Shown: in pieces, positions 17,131 to 25,865 of the stretch
Position numbering within the stretch: position 1 is the stretch's first letter
How the letters are laid out: each line of letters starts with the position of its first letter
From: Eisenbergiella tayi
Lineage (GTDB): Bacteria > Bacillota > Clostridia > Lachnospirales > Lachnospiraceae
Direction of reading: 5' to 3'
NCBI RefSeq assembly: GCF_001881565.1
Contig: NZ_MPDJ01000007.1
Span: 62,001-126,000 of the forward strand
DNA length: 64,000 nucleotides
Program-made: the position numbers and the translations under genes
The notes under the pieces: generated by a model
What the model was told of the DNA's origin: nothing
Databases searched by the model: none
The model's input: the letters and a program-made list of their open reading frames with translations, nothing else

Positions 17131-18609
17131 TCAGGCAAAAGGATTTTCTGTAGGATACATCATTCCCTTAGGCTGATTGAAGTTAATTTCATCCATTTCC
17201 ACACCGATATATTTAAATACTTCATACAGTGTTTTTCCGAAATGTCCGAAAGCAACAGCGCCATGGTGAGGATAATTCTTCTCAACCAGTACATGACGAT
17301 AGAAACGTCCCATTTCAGGAATTGCGAATACGCCGATTCCGCCGAAGGAACGGGTTGCAACAGGAAGAACCTCACCCTGTGCGATGTAAGCGCGCAGCTT
17401 GGAATCCGCTGTGCTCTGCAGACGGTAGAAGGTGATATCTCCGGGGATAATATCTCCTTCCAGGGTACCCTGGGTTACTTCTTCCGGAAGGCTTCTTGCC
17501 ATGATGAACTGATATTTCATCTCGCAGAAGGACAGCTTGCTGGAAGCGGTATTTCCACAGTGGAAGCCCATGAAGGTATCCTTCTGTGTATAGTTGTATT
17601 TTCCTTTGATATCGGATTCAAACATATCGGCAGGAACCGTATTGTTGATATCAAGCAGAGTAACCACATCATTGCTGACAACCGTTCCGATGAACTCGCT
17701 GAGCGCTCCGTAAATATCAACCTCACAGGAAACCGGGATTCCTCTCTTGGTAAGACGGCTGTTTACGTAGCAGGGAACGCAGCCAAACTGTGTCTGGAAT
17801 GCAGGCCAGCATTTTCCGGCAACCGCTACGAATTCACGGCTTCCCTTATGTTCTTCAATCCAGTCAAGCAGAGTCAGTTCATACTGAGCCAGTCTTGATA
17901 AGATTTCGGGTTTCTTGTTTCCTGTACCCAGTTCTTCTTCCATATCCTTTACAACTTCCGGAATTCTTTCATCTCCGGCATGATTGTTGAAGGCTTCAAA
18001 GAGATCCAGTTCGGAGTTTTCTTCGATTTCCACACCCAGGTTAAACAGCTGCTTAATCGGAGCATTGCAGGCCATAAAATCTTTCGGGCGGGGACCGAAG
18101 GAAATAATTTTCAGGTTCTTAAGTCCAACAACCGCTCTTGCAATAGGTGCAAATTCAGCGATCATGTCAGCACATTCGGAAGCGGTTCCAACCGGGTATT
18201 CCGGAAGATATGCTTTCAGGTTACGAAGCTTCAGGTTATAGCTGGCATTCAGCACGCCGCAGTAAGCGTCGCCTCTTCCGCTCACCAGATTATCTCCGGT
18301 CTCTTCAGCAGCAGCTACCACCATAGCCGGTCCGTCAAATTCCTTGATCAGCAGGGTTTCCGGTGTCTCAGGCCCGAAGTTCCCAAGATAAACAACGATA
18401 GCGTTGCAGCCGGCTTCTTTTACGTCAGCCAGTGCTTTTCTCATATCGATTTCATTTTCGATACATACAGGGCATTCATACAGGCCATCCCCGTATTTTT
18501 CCTTATAAGCAGCAACTACGGCTTTCCTTCTGGATACAGATAAATCCATAGGGAAGCAGTCACGGCTTACCGCTACGATAGCAATTTTTTCTTTCGGCAT
18601 GTTATTCAT
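17131..18609 (-). CDS. L-fucose/L-arabinose isomerase family protein
   Basis: The 492-residue protein matches the sugar isomerase family with a fucose isomerase C-terminal fold (SRDCFPMDLSVSRRK at the start, YLGNFGPETPE, KNLKIISFGPRP, CWPAFQTQFGCVPCYVNSRL, HCGNTASSKL, and HHGAVAFGHFGKTLYE near the end). Such enzymes interconvert aldoses and ketoses with a divalent metal. It is the last gene of the minus-strand operon kinase - DUF4867 - isomerase, which implies isomerisation followed by phosphorylation of a pentose or deoxyhexose. The exact sugar cannot be told from the sequence. AGGAGAGG upstream supports ATG 18609. Confidence 0.85.
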   Translation of the reverse strand: MNNMPKEKIAIVAVSRDCFPMDLSVSRRKAVVAAYKEKYGDGLYECPVCIENEIDMRKALADVKEAGCNAIVVYLGNFGPETPETLLIKEFDGPAMVVAAAEETGDNLVSGRGDAYCGVLNASYNLKLRNLKAYLPEYPVGTASECADMIAEFAPIARAVVGLKNLKIISFGPRPKDFMACNAPIKQLFNLGVEIEENSELDLFEAFNNHAGDERIPEVVKDMEEELGTGNKKPEILSRLAQYELTLLDWIEEHKGSREFVAVAGKCWPAFQTQFGCVPCYVNSRLTKRGIPVSCEVDIYGALSEFIGTVVSNDVVTLLDINNTVPADMFESDIKGKYNYTQKDTFMGFHCGNTASSKLSFCEMKYQFIMARSLPEEVTQGTLEGDIIPGDITFYRLQSTADSKLRAYIAQGEVLPVATRSFGGIGVFAIPEMGRFYRHVLVEKNYPHHGAVAFGHFGKTLYEVFKYIGVEMDEINFNQPKGMMYPTENPFA

Positions 18610-18616
18610 GTCTTTC

Positions 18617-18736
18617 CTCTCCTTCCGCGGCCACAGGCCGCACTTAAAATAAGGGGGAAGAAGCAGCGGGCTGCTTCTTCACTGGGACACGAAGTGTCCC
18701 ATGCTCTCCTTCCGCGGCCAACGGCCGCGCTTAAAA
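18617..18736. repeat. Duplicated translation-start segment with four compact hairpins
   Basis: Two near-identical 34-base copies (18617-18650 and 18704-18736, a few differences) each contain GCGGCC-N3-GGCCGC and, on the minus strand, an AAGGAGAG ribosome site. Between them are GAAGAAGCAGC-GG-GCTGCTTCTTC (18657-18680) and GGGACAC-GAA-GTGTCCC (18684-18700). The copy nearer 18736 leads into a 7-codon reading frame (18702 down to 18679, MGHFVSQ); the other leads into the isomerase gene. None has a T-run, so this is probably an intra-operon RNA element. Confidence 0.7.
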
Positions 18737-19357
18737 TTACTTCACAGAAATATTTTCTCCCTTAAGGCCAATATGGCATCCTTCAGGAAGACCGCCCTCG
18801 GCATGGCCGATGAGCCATTTGTTCTTCGCTGTGATCAGTGCATCTTCTCCGCCGGCGAAGTGGTTCTCATCAGTCGGAAGATTGGTTCCATCAGGAAGAA
18901 CGATTGCACAGCGGAAACCGCCTTCCCCGCTGTTGCAGGGTGCATAATGCAGGGTTGTTGCGTACAGTTCAACCGCAACTCCCTTGGGAAGCAAAAAGGC
19001 TTCCACCTTGGAGGTGTCATAGGTATAGTCCTCCTCAACATCCGCCTGCCAGCCAAGCAGCAGAATCAGATCCGATGCAGCCACATCGATTTCAGATGTC
19101 CTGTGATATTCCAAAGCATTCAGCTTATAATTGTTTCCATTACAGAATCCAATCTGAATAGGCATCTCGCCGTAGGTCACATCCTGAAGCTCCTTATATA
19201 CAGGAAGAGCTTCCAGCTCAGGAACACTGGGTTCATATACCACCTCTGCGGTGCAGGGAGTCTTTTCCAGTTCCTCCACAAGAGCCGTAAAGTCCACGTT
19301 TTTCACTACTTTTCCGTATTTACGGAATGCAGCGTCCGTTACTTTCTTAATTTCCAT
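18737..19357 (-). CDS. DUF4867 family protein of the sugar operon
   Basis: The 206-residue protein is cupin-like in look (LLGWQADVEEDYTYDTSKVEAFLLPKGVAVELYATTLHYAPCN followed by GFRCAIVLPDGTNLP), matching the DUF4867 family found beside sugar isomerase and kinase genes in Clostridia. No catalytic role is established. The pattern of a cupin that binds a sugar or sugar acid (like ureidoglycolate lyase or KduI-type proteins) suggests an epimerase/mutarotase or isomerase accessory step, but that is inference. It lies between the kinase and isomerase genes. Confidence 0.75.
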   Translation of the reverse strand: MEIKKVTDAAFRKYGKVVKNVDFTALVEELEKTPCTAEVVYEPSVPELEALPVYKELQDVTYGEMPIQIGFCNGNNYKLNALEYHRTSEIDVAASDLILLLGWQADVEEDYTYDTSKVEAFLLPKGVAVELYATTLHYAPCNSGEGGFRCAIVLPDGTNLPTDENHFAGGEDALITAKNKWLIGHAEGGLPEGCHIGLKGENISVK

Positions 19358-19470
19358 CCTTCTTTCCTCCTTTCCTTTTCTTCATCCATTTAACTTCCAG
19401 CCATCTGTTATCGGCATTGGAAACACTTGAAAATAGCAGCTGCCCGGTAAAGCTTCCTTACCGGTATTCC

Positions 19471-20940
19471 TTAAATGATTTTATCAAAAAGCTCCTTGCA
19501 TGCAGGATAAATCTGCCTGAACTGCTGGTATCTCTCTTCGTATTTAGCGGTGAGCTCCGGATCGGGTTCCACCGTTCCCACAACCTTAACCAGCTTGTCC
19601 ACCGCTTCCTCCACGCTTGCAAATTCTCCACATCCTACTGCTGCCAGAATAGCGCCGCCATAGCCGGGTCCTTCCTCGCTTTCAATCATATCTACCTTAA
19701 TGCCAAGCACATTTGCCATGATCTTTTTCCAGAGAGGGCTCTTCGCTCCTCCGCCGCAGATTTTGGTTCTTTCAATATGAATTCCCAGGGATTTGGCGAC
19801 CTCGAAGGAATCCCTCAGCGCGAAGGCAACGCCTTCCAGCACAGCCTGGGTCATGTCGGCTCTTGTCGTGTCCATGGTCATCCCGATGAAGGTTCCTCTC
19901 GCATTGGGATTATTATGAGGAGAACGCTCTCCCATCAGATAAGGAAGGAAGAATACATGGTTTTCACCAAGTCCTGTAATCTCCGCCTGTTCTTTGGCAT
20001 AATCGGAGGTTCCTATGATATCATCCATCCACCATTTATTGCAGGATGCGGCGCTGAGCATGCAGCCCATCAGATGATACTTCCCATCTGCATGCGCAAA
20101 AGCATGCAGTGCATTATTGCTGTCCACACAGAAGCTTCTGGAGGATATAAAAATGGTTCCGCTGGTTCCCAGGGAGATATTGCACATGCCATCCCCTACG
20201 GTACCGGTTCCCACAGCGGCTGCCGCATTGTCACCGGCTCCGGCAATTACCTTCACATCAGCGGAAAGTCCCAGTTCTTCTGCAATTTCAGGAAGGAGGG
20301 TTCCCACCACTTCATAGCTTTCAAAGATCTGAGCCAGCTGCTCTTTACGGATTCCGCAGATTTCGCACATTTCATCAGACCAGCAGCGGTTCTTCACATC
20401 AAGCAGCAGCATGCCGGAGGCATCGGACACGTCCGTGCAGTGAACGCCGGAGAGCTTATATGCCAGATAATCCTTAGGCAGCATGATTTTTTCTATTTTT
20501 GCAAAATTCTCAGGTTCTTTGTTCTTCATCCACAGAATCTTCGGTGCCGTAAAGCCTGCAAATGCAATATTTGCCGTATATTCAGACAGCTTATCCTTCC
20601 CGATCACCTGGTTCAGATAGTCGGTTTCCTCGCCGGTTCTGCCGTCATTCCAAAGAATGGCAGGCCGGATTACCTTATCCTCCTTGTCCAGTACCACCAG
20701 TCCATGCATCTGACCGCCGAAGCTGATGCCCGCAATCGAAGCTTTGTCACAATCCGATACCAGTTCCTTTAATCCCGCCATGGTCTGCTCAAACCAATCC
20801 TCCGGTTTCTGTTCAGACCAGCCCGGATGAGGGAAAAACAAAGGATATTCCTTTGACACAATCTTCTTGATCGCTCCCTTTTCATCCATCAGCAGAAGCT
20901 TAACCGCCGATGTTCCAAGATCCACGCCTATGTATAACAT
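19471..20940 (-). CDS. FGGY family carbohydrate kinase (xylulokinase-like)
   Basis: The 489-residue kinase has the FGGY N-terminal ATPase fold (GVDLGTSAVKLLLMDEKG), ISFGGQMHGLVVLD (the xylulokinase-type substrate loop), LSGVHCTDVSDASGMLLLD, VIAGAGDNAAAAVGTG, and the C-terminal ICGGGAKSPLWKKIMANVL. It phosphorylates a ketose, most likely D-xylulose or a similar ketopentose. It is the first gene of the operon. The promoter at 21078-21106 carries a probable LacI operator. A CCGGTAA/TTACCGG hairpin follows the gene at 19452-19472. GGGAGGC precedes ATG 20940. Confidence 0.9.
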   Translation of the reverse strand: MLYIGVDLGTSAVKLLLMDEKGAIKKIVSKEYPLFFPHPGWSEQKPEDWFEQTMAGLKELVSDCDKASIAGISFGGQMHGLVVLDKEDKVIRPAILWNDGRTGEETDYLNQVIGKDKLSEYTANIAFAGFTAPKILWMKNKEPENFAKIEKIMLPKDYLAYKLSGVHCTDVSDASGMLLLDVKNRCWSDEMCEICGIRKEQLAQIFESYEVVGTLLPEIAEELGLSADVKVIAGAGDNAAAAVGTGTVGDGMCNISLGTSGTIFISSRSFCVDSNNALHAFAHADGKYHLMGCMLSAASCNKWWMDDIIGTSDYAKEQAEITGLGENHVFFLPYLMGERSPHNNPNARGTFIGMTMDTTRADMTQAVLEGVAFALRDSFEVAKSLGIHIERTKICGGGAKSPLWKKIMANVLGIKVDMIESEEGPGYGGAILAAVGCGEFASVEEAVDKLVKVVGTVEPDPELTAKYEERYQQFRQIYPACKELFDKII

Positions 20941-21054
20941 TTTTGCGCCTCCCGTCCTTTCTTCTCCTGTTTGCCTGTTTTACATATCCGCAGCCGCTGT
21001 CCCCTCTTTCATTTCTTAAGAACCTGATGCCGGCCGCTCTCTATGTTCCGTCTT

Positions 21055-21106
21055 ACGTGCCCGTGCACGTTACTTTTATGATAAATGATTTTCATCTAAA
21101 AATCAA
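21055..21106 (-). promoter_or_regulatory. Promoter and candidate LacI operator of the sugar operon
   Basis: On the minus strand TTGATT (plus 21101-21106) and TATCAT (plus 21078-21083) are 17 bases apart. Just downstream, over the expected transcription start, is the inverted repeat ACGTGC-CCGT-GCACGT (21055-21070). A LacI-family repressor gene is divergent. The rest of the 363-base gap (20941-21303) includes the leader and a poor plus-strand promoter (TTGACT near 21226). Confidence 0.65.
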
Positions 21107-21303
21107 TGGGGTTTGTAAATTTCGTAAAAATTCACAATTCACCTTTGTTTTAAGGGGTTCTTCGCTTCCTTTTTTGTTGATTCTGCCGTTTCGTGTTGCA
21201 CGCACACGGTTTCCGGAGTTCTCAAATTGACTTTGCCTCTTATTTATGATACGGTTAATGAGAATGATCGCAGGAATAAATCGGAAGCAGAGGTGAACAA
21301 GAG

Positions 21304-22320
21304 ATGGCTACCATAAAGGAAATCGCCGAACTGGCCGGTGTCTCAAGAGGTACGGTGGATCGCGTCCTGAATAACCGTGGATCGGTGAATCCCCGCACCG
21401 CCAGGAAAATCCTGGAAATAGCCCAGGCCCTTGATTATAAACCAAATAAAGCAGGCATTGTCCTTGCCGCCCAGAAAAAAAATCTGAAAATCGGTGTTAT
21501 CCTTTTCGATACGGGGAATCCATTTTTTGATGATGTCCTGGAGGGCGTGAACCGGAAATCCAGAGAACTTGGCGGCTATAACTGTTCCGTCCTCGTCAGC
21601 AGGGTCGGTTTTGATCTGGAGGCCCAGCTGCGTGCCATGGATGAAATGGTTTCTCAGGGAGTCAACGGCATTGTGCTCTCTCCATATAATGATCCTCTCA
21701 TCTGTGATAAGATAAATGAACTGAATGCGCGGGAAATTCCGGTGATCACCACCAATACCGACATCGAGAATTCCAGCAGACTCGCCTATGTAGGCTGCAA
21801 TTTCTACCGTTCCGGAGAAACGGCTGCAGGCCTTATGCACTTAATTGCGGGGGATGAGGTCTATGCCGGCATTGTCACCGGCTCTTCAAAGGTTCTCTGC
21901 CATACGGACCGTATCGCCGGCTTCCGGGACCGGATCCAGTCCCATTATCCGGGAATACGGATCGTTGACACCATCGAAAACAGTGACGATGAATTCGAAA
22001 GCTATGATCGCACGCTGCGTCTTTTAAAGGAGCATCCGGAAATCAACGGCCTCTATTTCGCCGCAGGAGGCGTCTATGGCGGCTGCCGGGCGGTACTCGC
22101 CGCAGGCAGGAAGGATATCACCATTATTTCCTGCGATAAGGTTTCCACCACGAGGGAAATGGTCCTTCAGGGAGTTATCGCCGCCACCATCTGCCAGCAG
22201 CCTCTTATCCAGGGCACCAAACCGCTGGATCTGATGTTCTCCTGCCTGACCACAGGGGAAAAGCCGGAAAAAGAATATCATTATACTACCGTTGATATCC
22301 GTATCCGCGAAAATATTTAA
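21304..22320 (+). CDS. LacI family transcriptional regulator
   Basis: The 338-residue repressor has an N-terminal LacI HTH (IKEIAELAGVSRGTVDRVLNNRGSVNPRTARKI), the hinge near 45-60, and a periplasmic-binding-protein-like sensor domain (KIGVILFDTGNPFFDDVLEGV.., GIVLSPYND, IPVITTNTDIENS). This sensor domain is of the ribose-binding-protein type. It is divergent from the kinase-DUF4867-isomerase operon and presumably represses it until the sugar or its phosphate binds. AGAGGTGAACAAGAG precedes ATG 21304. Confidence 0.92.
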   Translation: MATIKEIAELAGVSRGTVDRVLNNRGSVNPRTARKILEIAQALDYKPNKAGIVLAAQKKNLKIGVILFDTGNPFFDDVLEGVNRKSRELGGYNCSVLVSRVGFDLEAQLRAMDEMVSQGVNGIVLSPYNDPLICDKINELNAREIPVITTNTDIENSSRLAYVGCNFYRSGETAAGLMHLIAGDEVYAGIVTGSSKVLCHTDRIAGFRDRIQSHYPGIRIVDTIENSDDEFESYDRTLRLLKEHPEINGLYFAAGGVYGGCRAVLAAGRKDITIISCDKVSTTREMVLQGVIAATICQQPLIQGTKPLDLMFSCLTTGEKPEKEYHYTTVDIRIRENI

Positions 22321-22493
22321 AAAATTGTAGTATAACCTGCCAATCGGGGCGATAGAATTTCATATAAGGAACGCTACAAATGATTTGTGTGTTCCAGCAC
22401 CGATGATCTGGAAATGCCGTTTGACGCCTTTTCGACACCTGTATCCGATGGGACTTATAAAATGCAGTAAAAAAATATAAAGCTCTGCGTGAG

Positions 22494-23005
22494 TTAAAGG
22501 AAAATATCATTGTTTTTCCTGCCTGAGCCCTTTTCTTTTTTCGGGGCTTCTGCATCTTTTTCTGTCTGTTCTTCCTACTTCTATTTAAAATGGTTGGAAA
22601 ATATTTGAAATCTGCTGTCAAATAATTTTCCGTTGGCGTTATCCTTGTAAATACGCTTAAACAATCAGTCAGTTTCTTCAATGCGGCGTTCCGTTTGTGT
22701 CCGTTGCCGCCGCTTCAAACTTTTACTCTTGCAGGACTGCTTATAGGTCTTGAAGTTTACCGTATACTCTTAATACTCCGGGCGTTCTAAAATATCGGCT
22801 ACTGTTTCCGTTTTCCAACAATATGGATTATTAGGCAATTGCTTTCTGATTGCTCTGCCTGTCCGCTGAAAATGGATAGTAGGCGTTATAACTCTTTCAG
22901 AATACGGGCAATCTGAGACAGCCCGTAACCATCTAAGCAGGGTGTAAATATCCGCTTGACTACTTCTGCGGCTTCACTATCCCACTCCCCCATTGTCTAT
23001 ACCTT
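22494..23005 (-). pseudogene. Decayed large serine recombinase (C-terminal part)
   Basis: Reading the minus strand gives recombinase-domain sequence broken by stops and a frame change: WDSEAAEVVKRIFTPC.., GYGLSQIARILKEL, then in another frame TIHFQRTGRAIRKQLPNNPY, WKTETVADILERPEY, VNFKTYKQS, and RIYKDNANGKLFDSRFQI. This is the TndX/TnpX-type serine site-specific recombinase pattern found on Clostridia mobile elements. The catalytic N-terminal domain is absent. It indicates that an integrated element once sat here, next to the AT-rich GHKL gene. The stop-rich reading and the lack of an initiator mean it is not functional. Confidence 0.75.
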
Positions 23006-23405
23006 TTATTTAGCCGTGGAGTGAGTTAGTACAGAGGGGTTACCATAATTCCTTCACACTCTACACAATCAGCCATTAGTGCTTTTACTGAACTATTTTT
23101 TACTATTTGTAAAGACGGTGAAATCTGTTTATGGTATTTTTTAATGACAACATTCAAGACCATCAAAAAGTGCAGCTTATCAGAGTTATCTTCAAGTTCT
23201 GGTTTGACAGGCAACAAACAGATAGACCGCCGACGCCCTTCATTCGTTATAGAATGTTACGTAATAGGCGTTGTTTTTCTCTTTATTTATATGGTTTTGC
23301 AGACACGATACCGGCATAGGTAAGGATTTTATATTCCCACCCTTGAAAATGCCGTTCTACTGTGTAACATTCGCTAAGTGTGATTCATAATGACGACACT
23401 TTCGC
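23006..23405. other. AT-rich stretch without a convincing gene
   Basis: Between the recombinase remnant and the promoter at 23406 I see only short frames. A 63-codon minus-strand frame (23026-23217) lacks a ribosome site or family resemblance. The segment is probably residual mobile-element DNA. Confidence 0.4.
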
Positions 23406-23434
23406 TTGTATTTATAGTCACTACACATTATAAT
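23406..23434 (+). promoter_or_regulatory. Promoter of the GHKL-nuclease gene
   Basis: TTGTAT (23406-23411) and TATAAT (23429-23434) are 17 bases apart, and the start codon is 28 bases downstream of the -10 box. Confidence 0.75.
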
Positions 23435-23461
23435 AATTTTATCAAATTGGAGGTGTTTATA

Positions 23462-25381
23462 GTGGGAGAAATTTTACAAGGCTCAAAATTTGAAAAAGAT
23501 TTTATCGAACGCACATACGCAAGTATCGTTTCAGATATATCTATTGCTTTCTCGGAACTAGTTGCCAATTCCTGGGATGCTGGGGCAACCTCTGTTTTAA
23601 TAACGCTTCCAGATAAAAAAGGTGATTTTATTGTTATTGAAGATAATGGGTCTGGAATGACTGACAAAGAATTCCAGCAAAGGTGGATGACGATTGCATA
23701 TAACAGAGTAGCCCATCAAGGTGAATTTATTGAATATAATTCCTCCAAAGGCAAGGCAAAGAGATTAGCTTATGGGCGAAATGGCGTAGGCCGTCATTCT
23801 ATGCTATGCTTTGACAGTAGTTATCAGGTTGAAACATGGAGAGAGGGAAAGTGCAATAAGTATGTAATAAGTGTAGATGGGGGAGATTCTGCATTCTCAG
23901 TGGTAGAACATACAACCACTGAGAAATCCGGAAGTGGTACGCGCCTAACTGTAAAAGCAGTAAAGAAAACGCCCCGCAAATCAGAAGTCATGCAGACATT
24001 AGGGTATCGGTTTTTGTTTGATCCAGAATTTTCTGTTTTCGTTAATGATGAAAAAATAGAATTTCAAAATAATATTGCTCCAGTTGTTAGTAAACAAATC
24101 CCTTTGAAATTAAGACCTTATGTTGAGGTTTCCATTTATCAAATTCCAGATGGTGAAAAAACTACCGCTACGAACGGTATTGCTTTTTGGGCAGGGACAA
24201 GACTCATTGGTAATCCATCGTGGAACATTGGAAATATTCGTGTTGAAGATGCTCGGCGGAAGTTTGCTTTACGACATTTAATTGTCGTGCAAGCCGATTG
24301 CTTAATTGATGATGTGCATTATGATTGGTCGTGTTTTAATATCACAGAGCCTGTTAGAGAAGCTTTTGCTGCTGTTACCCGCTTTGTTAGAGATTTCCGC
24401 AATGGTTATTATAAAGGAAAAGTAACAGAAGTCAAAAAAGAAGTTATTCGAAAAAACATTGACAGAATAGAAACTTTGCCGATTCCTGCTTTGTATGAAT
24501 TGAAAGGATTTTTTGAAAATTATTTGGAGCAACGTCCTGAAATTGATATTGAAGAACTAAATATCATTATCAATGCTCTTGTATCTGTATTGCAATCACG
24601 CAACGGAATGTCATTACTGGAAAAATTATCAGCGATGGACCTAGAAGATATTGACACTTTAAATGAAGTTCTCAACGAATGGTCTATATCTGATATCCGG
24701 ACTGTCTTAGATGAAATTGACCAAAGGCTAAAAGTTATTAGTGCAATAGAGCAACTTTGTAATGACCGAACTACTGATGAGCTTCATGTTTTACATCCAC
24801 TTGTTAGTCAAGCAAGGTGGCTATTTGGAATAGAATTTGATAATCCTAACTACACTTTTAATAAGGCACTTACAACAGTCCTAAAAACGTTATTACAAAG
24901 TCAACGCAAGGAAAATATAGATATAGAGTGGGCAAAACGACCTGATTTAGCTATTGGTAGTGACTTTACTCTTAGTTCTGTTTGTGTAGAAGATGTAGAT
25001 GAAAATGAGATTTTTATAGTAGATAAAATACTAATTATTGAACTTAAAAAGGGTGGTTTTACTATTGGAAGGCAGGAAATGAATCAAGCCGAAGAATATA
25101 TTGATGCAATTTATAAAGGTAACAAGCTAAATTGCAAACCTAAAATAAAAGCCTTTGTTGTTGGAGATACTGTTTCTCCATCCATAAGCACTAAAAAGAC
25201 ACAAGAAGATTATGGAGAAGTTTATGCCTATACTTATAAGCAATTAGTGCAAACGGCAGGGAAAAGGCTTTTTAATCTGAAAGACAAATTAACTGTAAGG
25301 TATCAGGAGCTAAATGCTAAAGATTATCTGGCTGAAATTTTAGGCGAACCCCGCCAAATGAACTTGCCTATTGCAGAATAA
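23462..25381 (+). CDS. GHKL ATPase fused to a PD-(D/E)xK nuclease-like domain, probable defence protein
   Basis: The 639-residue protein starts at GTG 23462 with TTGGAGGTG 8 bases upstream; an upstream in-frame ATG at 23390 precedes the promoter. Residues 10-190 form a GHKL (Hsp90/MutL/MORC-type) ATPase: ELVANSWDAGA (E32, N36, D39), IEDNGSGMTD (D61, G63, G65), YGRNGVGRHS (104-113) and GSGTRLTVK. An S5-like second domain seems to follow (about 190-330). After a helical middle, RPDLAIG (D495) and IIELKKGG (E527, K529), with a following Q in EMNQAEEY, form a PD-(D/E)xK signature of nucleases. The gene is strongly AT-rich, has its own promoter and terminator, and stands beside a recombinase remnant. 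Prokaryotic MORC-like GHKL proteins are known in restriction contexts; a defence role is inferred, not shown. Confidence 0.8.
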   Translation: MGEILQGSKFEKDFIERTYASIVSDISIAFSELVANSWDAGATSVLITLPDKKGDFIVIEDNGSGMTDKEFQQRWMTIAYNRVAHQGEFIEYNSSKGKAKRLAYGRNGVGRHSMLCFDSSYQVETWREGKCNKYVISVDGGDSAFSVVEHTTTEKSGSGTRLTVKAVKKTPRKSEVMQTLGYRFLFDPEFSVFVNDEKIEFQNNIAPVVSKQIPLKLRPYVEVSIYQIPDGEKTTATNGIAFWAGTRLIGNPSWNIGNIRVEDARRKFALRHLIVVQADCLIDDVHYDWSCFNITEPVREAFAAVTRFVRDFRNGYYKGKVTEVKKEVIRKNIDRIETLPIPALYELKGFFENYLEQRPEIDIEELNIIINALVSVLQSRNGMSLLEKLSAMDLEDIDTLNEVLNEWSISDIRTVLDEIDQRLKVISAIEQLCNDRTTDELHVLHPLVSQARWLFGIEFDNPNYTFNKALTTVLKTLLQSQRKENIDIEWAKRPDLAIGSDFTLSSVCVEDVDENEIFIVDKILIIELKKGGFTIGRQEMNQAEEYIDAIYKGNKLNCKPKIKAFVVGDTVSPSISTKKTQEDYGEVYAYTYKQLVQTAGKRLFNLKDKLTVRYQELNAKDYLAEILGEPRQMNLPIAE

Positions 25382-25390
25382 ATAATAAAA

Positions 25391-25434
25391 AATACGGGCG
25401 CACCACGCTTTTATCAATGGTGTGCCCGTATTTT
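25391..25434 (+). terminator. Intrinsic terminator of the GHKL-nuclease gene
   Basis: AATACGGGC-G-CACCA (25391-25405) pairs with TGGTG-T-GCCCGTATT (25418-25432), one internal mismatch, ending in TTTT. It lies 10 bases after the stop codon. Confidence 0.8.
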
Positions 25435-25568
25435 GATCCTGCAATGGCAACTACCCTATTTTAGGTTGTTGATTAATACTGTTTTATCAGTAGCTGCCTT
25501 TAAGAACATGGTTGTATTGTCTGGAACAGGCCACTTTCCCGATGCTGGGAATATAGTCTAAACACTAT

Positions 25569-25740
25569 TCATCCTGCATTTTGAAAAGCCGCATCAGCGG
25601 GCATAGAGTTCCAGCTTTTAACTTCTCCACGAATTACCAGACGCTTATTATCTTCGTCAAACTGGAAATCTTTTAATTTGCGTTAGCTTCCGCTCCCCAA
25701 ATCAACCGTTTTATCACCATCTACACAGAGTAATAAAAAC
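25569..25740 (-). pseudogene. Fragment of a decayed coding sequence
   Basis: One minus-strand frame reads well apart from a single internal stop: FLLLCVDGDKTVDLGSGS, stop, RKLKDFQFDEDNKRLVIRGE, VKSWNSMPADAAFQNAG, stop. The amino-acid texture looks like real protein, but there is no start and I do not recognise the family. The surrounding stretch 25435-25865 holds no intact gene. It is likely further mobile-element or host debris at the edge of the island. Confidence 0.4.
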
Positions 25741-25865
25741 AATCCGACAAAAGATACTAATTTCACATGTCTTTCTGTCCGAAGAATATGTTCCCTGCCC
25801 GGCATCGGACTACCGACACTTTTATAATCGTATGGAAAATTCATTTTTACCGGCCGGGCGCCGCC

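Noticed and set aside
18657..18700. Transcription terminator between DUF4867 and isomerase genes
   Set aside because: The hairpins are strong, but no T-run follows on the minus strand and the genes are in one operon.
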